Below, one piece after another: positions 47,005 to 57,500 of a stretch of DNA of 64,000 nucleotides. Every line of letters begins with the position of its first letter. The stretch's first letter is position 1. The stretch comes from an uncultured Ramlibacter sp. (lineage in GTDB: Bacteria > Pseudomonadota > Gammaproteobacteria > Burkholderiales > Burkholderiaceae_C). The position numbers and the translations under genes are program-made. A model generated the notes under the pieces. It had not been told where the DNA came from, did no database searches, and saw nothing but the letters and a program-made list of their open reading frames with translations. The stretch is taken from assembly GCF_936925435.1 (NCBI RefSeq), contig NZ_CAKZHQ010000020.1:1-64000 (forward strand), in the 5' to 3' direction.

Positions 47005-47991
47005 TCAGTCCTCCGATCGGAAACCGGACGCCCGGACCACCGGGCCCCATGCATCGCGCTCGCGTTGGAGCTGACGGCCAAATTCCTGGGACGTTTGGGT
47101 GAAGACCTCGAGCCCCACCTGGTCGAATGAGGCGCGCAGCCCTGCATCCTTGCCGGCAACGACGATGGACTCCTGCAACACTTTGATGGTCGGCTCCGGC
47201 GTTCCCGGCGGGGCAAAGACGCCGTATGTTTCCCCCCCGCGGATTGTCGGGAACCCTTGCTCGGCGAACGTGGGGACTCCCGAGACGAATGGGGACCGCT
47301 TTTCGCCCGCAACGCCCAGGATCCGGATTTTTCCCTGTTGCATGTAGGGAAGAAAGTCAGCGACGAAGCCGAAGTAAGCGGGGATCTGGCCCCCCATGAG
47401 GTCCTGCAAGGCCGGGGCAGAGCCACGGTAGCCGACATGCTGCAGCTTCACGCCGGCCGTTTCTGCAAGCTGGAAGCCCAGGAAGTGCGCCATGGACCCT
47501 GCCGCAGGCGAGGCATAGGCCGAACCCGAGGGGAAGCTGCGCACCCAGACCAGGTAGTCGGCCAAGGTCTTGACCGTCGCCGGGACCGCACTGCTCACGG
47601 CCAAGGCGCAGGTCGCAACCGCGAGTGACGAAACTGGAGCGAAATCGGTGAGCACGTCGTACATGAGACGTGTGTATACGTGCGGAAATATTGTCAGCGC
47701 CGACGAATGCGTGCAAAGCAGCGTGTTGCCGTCCGGCCGTTCCCTCTTGAGCTGGCTGTTCGCGATGCGGCCGGCGGCCCCAACCCGGTTATCGACGATG
47801 TACTGGCGGCCCGACTTCCGCCAGGCCTCGGTCAGCTGCCGTGCGGTCGTGTCCAGCGTACCGCCCGCTGGATAGCCGACAAGGAGCTTCCCGATCGTTA
47901 CGTTTGTTTGTGCCAGGCCATGTCGCAGCCATGTCGAGGCCGGGACGGCCATTGCGATACGCGTAAAAGCGCGACGTGAGAGAACGGCCAT
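47005..47991 (-). CDS. Bug-type (TTT family) periplasmic solute receptor
   Basis: 328 residues from the ATG at 47991; the longer open frame upstream is a shadow. The N-terminus has a twin-arginine-like export signal (LSRRAFTRIAMAVPASTWLRHGLAQ). The mature part shows LLVGYPAGGTLDTTARQLTEAWRKSGRQYIVDNRVGAAGRIA and GSMAHFLGFQLAETAGVKLQHVGYRGSAPALQDLMGGQIPAYF, typical of the hundreds of Bug receptors in Burkholderiales. No TctAB membrane genes are adjacent. As the first gene of the pnb-like operon it probably binds the nitroaromatic or a related carboxylate. Confidence 0.9.
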   Translation of the reverse strand: MAVLSRRAFTRIAMAVPASTWLRHGLAQTNVTIGKLLVGYPAGGTLDTTARQLTEAWRKSGRQYIVDNRVGAAGRIANSQLKRERPDGNTLLCTHSSALTIFPHVYTRLMYDVLTDFAPVSSLAVATCALAVSSAVPATVKTLADYLVWVRSFPSGSAYASPAAGSMAHFLGFQLAETAGVKLQHVGYRGSAPALQDLMGGQIPAYFGFVADFLPYMQQGKIRILGVAGEKRSPFVSGVPTFAEQGFPTIRGGETYGVFAPPGTPEPTIKVLQESIVVAGKDAGLRASFDQVGLEVFTQTSQEFGRQLQRERDAWGPVVRASGFRSED

Positions 47992-48115
47992 CTTGGCACC
48001 TCGAGATCGTGGGTTGAACAGGTTGAGAAGCGATGATCGGTAACTTGTGAAATGAATGGAACTGGCATCTGTGCAAGAGTAAGATGCAGCGCATTCATTT
48101 GACTTCGAGGCCTTC

Positions 48116-49123
48116 ATGAGCATCGGCCGCATGGATCTGAACCTGCTGAAGGTTTTCGACGCGGTGTATGAGGACAGAAACCTCGTGCTCGCAGGGCGGC
48201 GCCTCAATCTGAGCCAATCTGCAGTCAGCCATGCGCTGGCCCGCCTACGAGAGCTTGTTGGGGATGAATTGTTCCTGCGGACACGCAAGGGCATGCTGCC
48301 CACTGGCCGCGCCACCGAGATGGCGCCGACTCTGCGCGACTCGCTGCGCCGCATTGAGGCCACGCTCGGGATCGAGCCGTTCTCCGCCGAGAAGTCGGAT
48401 CGTCGCTTCGTGATTGCTGCTAACGACCATGTGACTGAGGTCATCGTCGCTGCGCTGTCGCAGCGGCTAAGAGAGGCGGCGCCGGGTGTGGATCTGGTGA
48501 TCAGGCCGTCCACCCGCCTGGACCTCGCTGAGCAGATCGACATCGGTCGTATTGATCTGGCGATCGGGATTTTTGCTCAAGTGCCCCCGCGGTTCAATGC
48601 CCGCACGCTGATGACCCAGGGCGAGGTGATCTTGATGCGTAAGGGCCATCCTGCCTCCCGCCGCAAACTGACACTGCAGGATTGTGCAAAGTACCCCTTG
48701 GTGACCATCTCGGTTGGTGGTGAGGAGGAAGGCGCAGTCGACGGTTTCATCCTCGAGCGCGGGCTGGCCCGCCAATCCGAGATGTTCGACCGCCACGCGC
48801 TGCAGGAGGCTCTGCACAACATCGGGCAAACGCCGCGGCTTCGTGTCACCGTCCCGCATTCGCTGGCCATACCGGCTCTGCTGCGCGAAAGCGACATGCT
48901 GTCGATCGTTCCGACCTCTCTGGCCAGGGCCCTCACGCGAGCTGGTGACTTGCTCCGTCGTCACCCCCCCTATCAAGCCGGTGCATCGACTACCACTGCC
49001 GTCTGGCACCGGCGCAACGACCACGATGCCGGACACGCTTGGCTGCGGGGAATGGTTGCTTCCGTTTCACACAGTCCGGCCGCCGACGTGCAGCAAAAAA
49101 AGCCGATGAACAGCCCGCTCTAG
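48116..49123 (+). CDS. LysR-family transcriptional regulator
   Basis: 335 residues: N-terminal winged helix (DLNLLKVFDAVYEDRNLVLAGRRLNLSQSAVSHALARLRELVGDELFLRTRKGMLPTGRA, residues 7-66) and a periplasmic-binding-protein-like effector domain. It resembles the NodD/NahR/LinR subgroup that controls aromatic degradation. It is divergent from the receptor-nitroreductase-lyase operon across a 124-bp intergenic region, the standard layout for a LysR activator, and would be the equivalent of a PnbR-type regulator. The inducer is unknown. Confidence 0.9.
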   Translation: MSIGRMDLNLLKVFDAVYEDRNLVLAGRRLNLSQSAVSHALARLRELVGDELFLRTRKGMLPTGRATEMAPTLRDSLRRIEATLGIEPFSAEKSDRRFVIAANDHVTEVIVAALSQRLREAAPGVDLVIRPSTRLDLAEQIDIGRIDLAIGIFAQVPPRFNARTLMTQGEVILMRKGHPASRRKLTLQDCAKYPLVTISVGGEEEGAVDGFILERGLARQSEMFDRHALQEALHNIGQTPRLRVTVPHSLAIPALLRESDMLSIVPTSLARALTRAGDLLRRHPPYQAGASTTTAVWHRRNDHDAGHAWLRGMVASVSHSPAADVQQKKPMNSPL

Positions 49124-49701
49124 GCCCCGCGGTGTGCTGCCGATGAACTATTCACAGGCGGCCCATTCTGCAGGCTCTAGTTCTGAGGTGACGGAGTAGG
49201 AACGGCAGAATCGGTTGGGAAGCGGCCGATCCAACTAAGAGTTGGGTTGTGCGGGCCACGCCCCCTTTTTGTACTCCCGTATGGCTGCTTCTGGCAGGAA
49301 GCCGCCTTCAGGACAGTCAGCAAAAGATGAGCGCCAGCCAAGCAGCGGGCGGGCGGTATTCGTCGGCAGCTTCAGAGTTCGACGAACACTTCTTGAATGC
49401 CGAGCTTAACGATGGAGTTGCAACGCTGGAGATTTACCAGCGTTGCTACTTCGAGGCCGAGCTGTTTTTTGACCAGACATCAGAAGACTTCCTGAGTGCC
49501 TCGATCAAACTGACCGCAGTTCACCGACGCTTGCGCAGAATTGATACAACGTCGTGACGCGGCGCTGAGGATACGCTTAGGCCGGCGCCTGGCACGCTCA
49601 TCGGCGCGCGCAGCAACCGCATCCATCGGCGCACACGCCCTGCCCCACTATCGAGGTACGAGAGTTGGGTTACGTTAGAGAACTCAAAGAGAGCCGGGAC
49701 T
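49124..49701. other. Junction between catabolic and defence-like blocks
   Basis: 578 bases. The only ORF of note is 49327-49557 (76 residues, MSASQAAGGRYSSAASEFDEHFLNAELNDGVATLEIYQRCYFEAELFFDQ...); it has no clear ribosome site or known domain and remains doubtful. The rest shows no signal. Confidence 0.3.
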
Positions 49702-51465
49702 TCACACGACGCCTTGCCGGAGAAATCGGGCCAATTCATCCAAGGAGTTCGCCCAGCGCAATGAAGGTGTCGTTTGAGACAGCGCCTTCACATGGGTGGT
49801 GTAAACGGCAAATGGCGTGCAGACTAAGCCGATAATTCTTAGATAGCCCCTGAAGTCATAGTTGTCCCCGTGGCGCCTCGCCTCGAACGAGTCAACGATG
49901 CCTGCCCAGTAGTCAACTGCTTCGTCCAAAGTTGATCGCGCATTCCGAATGGCATTGTGCGAACCACGATCGTATTCAAGTGAGTACGGAATGCTTTTGC
50001 ATGAGATAAGAAGAAGCACCCCGTCGAGACTACCAATCGCGTCAATATCTGTGACAGCCTTCCCGTCCATGTAGAGCGTGCGCTGTCGATCTGCACCAAG
50101 CCGCTTGTCTGCCCAGGCCGTGCCGTCAATCAAATCCTGAACAACATCCTCGAACTTCGTGGCACGGTCGTTCGCAATTTGTCCTTGCACCTTTGGGAAC
50201 TGGTACGCAGCTAGGAAAGCCATTGAGGCCGCCCACATATCTATGCTGACGTAGTCACGACTTACTCGAACGGGATCGCCGTGCACCAATGGCCACGCGG
50301 ACCCTTCAAGTTCAAGGCATTTGGCGGAGAACTCCAGAAAGGTCGACGGGGCAACAAATTGCGGGAGGAACTGCCTTACTCGATGTTGGATTGGGTCGTA
50401 CTGCTCTTTGCCAATGCTCTCCCACTCCTCAGGATCAACAACGAAATAGCCAACCTCCATGGTGCGTAGGAATGAGTAGCGGCGGGACTGTAGTAAATGC
50501 CCCCCCAACAATAGGACCAATAAGCAGAGCGAGGCGCGCTCGTCTATTGATATACGCGACATCGACGGCAGCCGATGAATCTCAAAAAGAGCATCAAGAT
50601 TTAGGTCGTGGGGTCCGAAGCGGATGACAACACAGCCATCATTCCCATACATCGCTGCATTGATATGTCCCTTGAGGAGCTCTTGCGGCGCAAACCAGCT
50701 TTCATCTCGCATCCCCCAGATGGACTGATTCACTGGCGTGGTTGATCGGACCTCACCAGAGCGATCCGCGTTGTCCGCTAGCCCGGCGCGTTGAAGGGCG
50801 AAGCCCAAGAAGGTACTCTGTTGGTTGTGCCGCTCATCATATATTCGCACCGCTGACTCGATCAACGCATCGGGGCACCGAGTCGGCAACGCTGATATCA
50901 ATGCACGGCCTGACGGCCTAAAACTCGAAGGCGGCGCCCGACCGATACTCCAGGCTCCCTGGAGACTTCTATCAGGGAACCTGAAGCAACAGCCCTTATT
51001 GGCATAGCGATAGCCCACCTGCAGATCGTAGACGATGAGAACGAATGCGACAAAGCGCGCTATGTGTCTCAACGTACCTTCTTCAACGGGAAAAACAAAG
51101 CCTTGCTTCCCAGGATTTGCTTGCTCGATCTTCAAACTTCGCTGCGCGTATATCTCCGCAAGGGCCCGCGTACTGGGCCCCGTCGAGACCAATTTCCCTG
51201 AGAAAACGGCATGCGGGGTGCGCCGCAAATAGTAGATCCACCGCATTGCGGAGTAGGAATTGATGTCAGGGGCAAACGCCTTCTCAATTGCGTCTATACA
51301 GTCGACGAAGAATTGTGAGCTTTCTTTTGGTTCGAGTTGCGACTTTGCAGCAGTTGCCTTGAAGAATCCGAGGGTGCAAATCCTCGATTCAAGCTCAAAG
51401 ATGTATTTCTTGACATCCTGACCGAACTTTGGATTGTTCGGGATTTCGTGAAGGAGGAGGCTCAT
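49702..51465 (-). CDS. 587-residue protein with a C-terminal PD-(D/E)xK-like nuclease domain
   Basis: No family recognised over the first 430 residues, apart from a hydrophobic helix (about 138-150) and a Leu-rich stretch (312-322). The C-terminal 150 residues look like a restriction-endonuclease fold: FEDVVQDLIDG with E439, VTDIDAIGSLDGVLLLISCKS with D473/D475 and K490. The middle acid of the ExK motif is replaced (S-C-K), as in some active and some degenerate members. It begins 51 bases after the stop of the giant STAND gene, on the same strand. The candidate role is a nuclease or accessory of the defence-like block; this is inference. Confidence 0.65.
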   Translation of the reverse strand: MSLLLHEIPNNPKFGQDVKKYIFELESRICTLGFFKATAAKSQLEPKESSQFFVDCIDAIEKAFAPDINSYSAMRWIYYLRRTPHAVFSGKLVSTGPSTRALAEIYAQRSLKIEQANPGKQGFVFPVEEGTLRHIARFVAFVLIVYDLQVGYRYANKGCCFRFPDRSLQGAWSIGRAPPSSFRPSGRALISALPTRCPDALIESAVRIYDERHNQQSTFLGFALQRAGLADNADRSGEVRSTTPVNQSIWGMRDESWFAPQELLKGHINAAMYGNDGCVVIRFGPHDLNLDALFEIHRLPSMSRISIDERASLCLLVLLLGGHLLQSRRYSFLRTMEVGYFVVDPEEWESIGKEQYDPIQHRVRQFLPQFVAPSTFLEFSAKCLELEGSAWPLVHGDPVRVSRDYVSIDMWAASMAFLAAYQFPKVQGQIANDRATKFEDVVQDLIDGTAWADKRLGADRQRTLYMDGKAVTDIDAIGSLDGVLLLISCKSIPYSLEYDRGSHNAIRNARSTLDEAVDYWAGIVDSFEARRHGDNYDFRGYLRIIGLVCTPFAVYTTHVKALSQTTPSLRWANSLDELARFLRQGVV

Positions 51466-51516
51466 TGGAGGGCGGGCTATGGTTTGAGAATTTGATCATT
51501 CTTGTCTGCGATCGCC

Positions 51517-54500
51517 CTACCAATCGGACCGTCGCTTCACTACCGCAGCAGGCACTAAAAGCGGCATAGTCCCATCAGCGAGCAACACCCCAATTGCTCC
51601 CATGCTTCGATACCTGATTGGGCTTTTGGAGTGCTCATTGCGATACCGGTCAATCTTGACAAGAATGACCAAACTTCGATTGGTATCCGCGAGATGGCGC
51701 AACAGAGTCTTCGTCTCGCATAGCAGTGCGTTTGCGACGACTTTGGTTTCTTGGTCGCCATATCCGCGGCGCGCTCCCCATGCGAATGCGCGCATTACTT
51801 CAAGTCCGCTTTTATCGCGCCAGCTGCGCCCAAAGCAGTCCGAGGCCGAAATCTCGATTGCCGACCGAAAATCTAGACCGGGAATTGGTCGACTGTTGGC
51901 CGAAGGTGTGGCCAACGGGTCAAATTCGTCCCACCCAACGCGTGTTCTCGGATACTCAATCCAGGGCTCGAACGTTGCTTCTCGGCCTATTCTTCCGAAG
52001 TCAGAACCCTCGTCTCCATCATCTTGCGGTAACCAGACATCGTGTGCATGCCGCTTCGAAAGCGCTCTGCACGCCGACATAGCTCTATCGCTGAATGCGA
52101 AAGCGCTGCTGACCTCGATCTTCACATCGTCGCGACTCTCCCATGAGCCTCCGACGACAATCGCTCCAAGTGGTCGACCGCCTTGTATACCGGCGAGCTC
52201 CATCAAGGTTGACGGGTTGGACAGCAACTCCTCTCCTTCATCCCTGTTAGTTCGCAAGAGGCAGTGAGCCGCGAGCGGGTGAGAATCCGTGCCGTCGTGC
52301 AGCCAGTAGCCATCCGACCTCGTCAAACCATAACGCTGCATGAACTCTAGCCATGGATCAGCCGCATCATCTGAAGCCTTTGCGACACTCCGGACTTTGA
52401 GCAGTTGGCTTGTCAGAAGGAAAAGGCCGTGCCAGCCGAGATGGCCTCCATAACCGCGGAAACGTCCCTCTACGCCTGATCGCGATCCACGCGAATGTCG
52501 CGCATGCCCATCGTACATTCCAGGACATCCCGGATCCATTTCAGCGGCCTGCTTCTCAAGCATCCCTGCAACTTCCCATGCCGGCAAGCCGAACAATCTG
52601 CCGAGGAATGGTGCCTCGTGTTTGCGGAAGTCATAGTCCAGCACAAATCCATGATCTGGAGTAGGAACGCCACCAGGCGTATAGGGGTCACTTGAAACGC
52701 GGTCATACCTCGTTCGTGGGCCGCCTGCAGGGTCATGCTTCCGCAGCAGGCTCTCTAGTTTGAGTTCGTGCGCCAGCTTTTTTGGTGCGCAACGTAGCGC
52801 AGCTACAGAAAATTCAGCCAGTAGGACATGAGGAGTACGGGGCGCAAAAGCCTCCTCCATGAGAAGCCCGCTATACCTACGCACCAGATCAGGGACATCC
52901 TTCGCCGCACGCGACAGACCAATAAGCAGCCACAGCTTGGCATCCCAAATGTGAAACCTGACGGACCGCGCTGAACACGCGCCACCAACTCCGGCTCGAT
53001 ATAGAACCACCAGTGCATCCACAACATCAAATCTAGCCCGCTCGACTAGCATGCGAACTGCATGTGCTCCGCGCCAGCGTTCAAACGCGTCACCGGACCC
53101 GAGCCGCATCCACACCAGCCCTGCGACCACTGCGCACTCATCAATGGCAGGCGCGTGCTCTTCTTGATGCTCCCCGTCTCCGTAGGAGGCGGCCATTGAA
53201 AGCGCTGGACCACTGAGTAGACGTACGAGCGCATCATGCGTCGCCTGACCGTCATCGGCCTGCGCAAGATAAGTAGCGAGCTTGAGCCAGTGCCCTGCGT
53301 TTACGGCAACAGGGAGTAGCGTGAGGTTCCCGGCAACAGCCATAGCGGCTCGTTCGCAAGTCATCCCGCCGAGCCGAGCTATTCGCTCGAACGATCCACG
53401 AAACCTCCACTTCTGCGCCACTAAATCTCCAGCGTTCTGAATCAATAGCCGCTCAAAGTACAGCGTTCTTCGACTTCCTATTGAGGGAGATGTGCTCTCC
53501 CACGCTTGGCAAGTCTCTTCTAGGACTTCAAGACGGAGATCCAGCTCTAGCCCGTCCACCAGAGTAAGAACTTCCAAAAATCGATTGCGATCGCCAAATG
53601 CCACCCGAAGGGCTAACTGCCGGAGGAATTGACGTGTGACACTCCAGCCCTGCTCTACTTCCGCTACGGCCTTCAGAGCTGCCGCGACCTCCGCGACATT
53701 TATTGGGGAACAGCCTATGGCGATTCTGCTTACACGGCGATCAGTTTGGCTTCCTACAAGCCGTCGCCGGCCCATTCTTGTTTCTGCCTCCGCCATTGCA
53801 ATAGTCCTGGGTGTGGCAGCAGGATGCGGCAAAGCCTTAAGCGCAGCGATTCGTTGAGCGAGGTAAGCGAGTGAGGCGGAACCCGGCGCCAATCGAGGCT
53901 TTAGGGTTTCCAAGATACTTTCAAGGGAGTACGTCGATGTACTCGACGGACTATCTTTCTCAAGAATTCCAATCAACTCCCGTGCTGTGGTTTCTGCATC
54001 CCGAGGGTTCGCATCGGAGAAAACCCCAGCGACGTATCCACAAGTGAACCAATGCGTTTCAGACAACTCGTCCAGCTTCAGAAGCACCATTCCAAGTTCA
54101 ACATTGAGTTGCTTCTTGCGCACCAGCTCTACAACAAGAGGCGGCGCCGTATAGTCATAGCTAGCAGCGTCGCGAGAACACCAGCGGCCGATCTGTACGA
54201 GCGATTGCACGCCCTGCGCCGCTACGGCTGCACTGGCAAACTCAACCCACGGAAACTTCGAAGGCTCGCCATGAAAATTCATCTCGCAGAGGTTCGCGAG
54301 CCGCTGAAAGTGGCTCGGCTGTAGTTTTCTTTCTTTTAGTTCCTTTACCAATGGCAGCAAGTCATGCACTGTCTCGTAGTCCGCAGAACCCAGCGCGTTA
54401 AGTTGCCGCATAGACTGACGAAAGTAGTGCTCGCTATCTTCGGCACTGATGGGCCATAGGATCCTCGATACCCTGGCGAGTAAATGCCCTTTATGGCTTG

Positions 54501-57500
54501 CGTCGTCCTCGCGTTCAATCAGCCTATTGATCCATGGCAGCAGGTTCGGCCCCACATCTGCGGCCCGATGGAACCGACAAAGCACTTCTAGGCACTCGAG
54601 GCCTGCGGCAGACGCAATGACGGATTCCTCCGTGACAGTGCTCACAAACCGATCGGCAAGCACAGGATAGTCACTTGGCTCAAGCTGTAGGGCAATGAGA
54701 GTCATCTCGCGAGCCGTCGCGCGCACCAAGCCTCTCGTTGATTCAGAGTGGCTGAAATGCGGGGTTGCCGCTTCGGCCAAGGCGTCAATGATGCCGGATG
54801 CGTTACCTATTCTTCCCTCGCGCACCGCGTTTGCAAACCGAACGCACAAAGGCATTAAAGTGGCCACACTGTCAGTCAAGATGCGGACGATTGAATAGCT
54901 ATCCATCTCAATCTGCTTCTCGCGTGTAGCGGCTTTCTTTGATCTGCGGCGCGCTTGAGACTCTATTCGAGCTGCTATTTCCTCCTTGGCATACTCGCGA
55001 AGCAGCGTTCGGGGGAGACACTCTCGAATTTCTCGCGGTACGATGTCCGTCAGCGTGGGCAATTTTTTCCGTGTGAGACTCTCCAGCACCGAAAAAACCA
55101 GCCATCTCGACACCCGTTCGGCTGGCCAGCTTTGCTGAAAGCTGTGGTAGCTCGGTCGCGGAATTCTTACCTGCGTGAGTATCTGCCTCGCGTGACGGTG
55201 CGCGCCAATGCTCACGGCATTCGCTGCTGCAAGAAGTAGCGCGTCTTCGAGGGGAAAGCGTTCGTCTCCACCTGACGGGCGGGCATCAGGACGAGCCTTG
55301 CAAGCATGTGCTAGCTTCGCGATGAGTGCCGCACGCTGTGAGCTCAAGGCATCAGGCACACACTGAATGCATGCCGCGTACAGTGCGGGCCCCATTGGCG
55401 GCGCTGCAAGAACTTCCGTTAGAAAGGCTTGCGGCACCAGCTTAAGGTGACTAATTGCGATTCGAGCAAATTCCTTTGCGACGAGAAATCCGAACCAAGG
55501 TCGCCAAACCCGTAGGGAAGCGAGTGCTTTCCCGTAGTCTCCTTTACTCGCGCGTTGCGCACACAAGGTAGCAATCTCGAGCGGCGCTGGAGCTGTGACC
55601 TTCGAATCTGGCTTCTCCTGATTCAAGTACCACCGGACCCACTGCCGACTGCTTTCCGCATGCAGCGAGGCCTCGTCAGCGTTGCCCATCAAGAGGTGGA
55701 CGAGGGCAAGACGTGAATGGCGAGCACCAGACCAGTCAGTGCGAATTTCGAAGAGCCTGCGCAAGGCTTCCGAGTCGCCCACTGCAGCGACCATATCGGG
55801 ATATGAAGCTATGAGCGCATCGAGTCGGTCACCGTTTGCAGCAACTGACGCTAGCTCCACTAGTAGCCGAATTGCTTCGGGTCTTCGCTCCTGGCGGCAC
55901 GCCATCGAAAGGGCAGTGGTTAGGCGATGTGTTCGGATGGCACGTTTACCCAAATCGCTTGTGAGCGTCGCAGGCATGTCAGCACTAAAGGCCAACTTAA
56001 GTGCGAGTTCGGTAGCTTCTGTCATGCCCAGTAGGCGAGGTAGTGCTCGCGCAGCATATATCGATGCGCCCTGTGCCTTCTCAAGCCGTTCCGCCAACCG
56101 CTGCAAGAGGACGGCGTCAGTACCGTACTTTTCGCGAATGAACGTCTCCGTTGGCTCGTCCCGGAATACTATGCCGAGTGAAGTTCGATCGAGCAGCGGA
56201 GCAAGATCTGCCGCAAAACTTTCTACGGCCTCTGGGGCAAGCCCGATAGCGGGAGCATATTCGGCAACGGGGACAGGTGGCGGGAGCACTGTCAGACCGC
56301 ATAAGAATGCCCGCACCTCCTCTTCCAACCCTTGGTCTGCGACGTACCTCAGGGCGCGGACGAGTCTTTGCTCAATAAGTTGCTCGACGTGGATTGGAGC
56401 GGATTTGGCTACGGGAGATTTGCGAACCAAACCCTCCCACTCCTGCACTAAATGTGCAAGTACACGGGGATTGCCTTCAGATCGCACCTGGGCGATATCC
56501 ACTTCTGTCTGGGAGAGTTCGGCTACGCGAGGCGCCAGGAACGCAGATGTCTCTTCGCGTTCAAATGACGGCAGTTGTACTTGGATGGGACTTGATGACC
56601 CCTTGGTCATCGGGACGCGCTCGGTTCGGCAGCTCGCGACCATTTCCACTCCCTCAGGCATCCCCATCTGGGAAAATGTCTCCATTAGCAATGTTGGGAA
56701 TGCCTTTTCATGAACATCCTGTGCCTGCTGAGCAGAATTGTCTGCGGCATCAATCAGCAGGAACAGCTTTGCCGAACTATCCTGGCGCCGCAAGGTCTGA
56801 ACCGCCTGGTTGAAACGTCGTCTGGCCGTGGCAAGCAAATCTGGCGTAGATAGTGGACCAGGAATGATGAGATCGCACAGTCCTTTCGAGGCCAACGCAT
56901 TCACTACGTGAAGTAAGCCCTTCTGAGGCTGATGCCTCGAATCCTCGACGGACCTGTAGTTGCCGCCTCCAAAACAGTCAAACAGAATCACTTCGCCCTG
57001 GGTTGCCAGATTTGAGGCCAGTGCCTGCATGAATACTGTCTTGCCAACGCCTCCTGCGGCATGCAAAAGGACAGGCCTCTGCTTGAACAGATTTTCGAGG
57101 ACCTTCTTCTGAGCGAGCGATCTCGAAACAACAGGGCCTATGCCGACAAAACTCGCTGGCGTCGGGAGGAGATCGCGAGCATCTGCCACATGGAGCGCGC
57201 TGAGGACATCCTCTAGCCTGATGACATTCCGATTCGCCCCCTCCGTGCCAGCTTTGGTTCTAACAAGCGCCTTCAACGCACCCAGTCGACCTTGTGCGAC
57301 GTAGTCAGACGACGCAGACCAGTCGACAATTCGCGTGGCGACGTCTGCCTTTAAGGCTGTCAGCGAACCCGAGGCGCCCCGCATCTCTAAGCGCGAGAGA
57401 AAGCTCTCCAGGTCGCGAGGACTTCTGTTGCATGCTGCAAATACTTGATGCGCCTGGTCGATGACTCGACGCTCGTGGCTGACCTTCCCGCTGGCGAGCT

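Noticed and set aside
46440..47438. 332-codon version of the PnbB-like gene
   Set aside because: The first 145 codons are a shadow of the receptor gene; the real start is 47003.
47005..48543. 512-codon frame reading through the Bug receptor into the LysR gene
   Set aside because: Only the part from 47991 downward is the receptor; the upstream part is antisense to the LysR gene.
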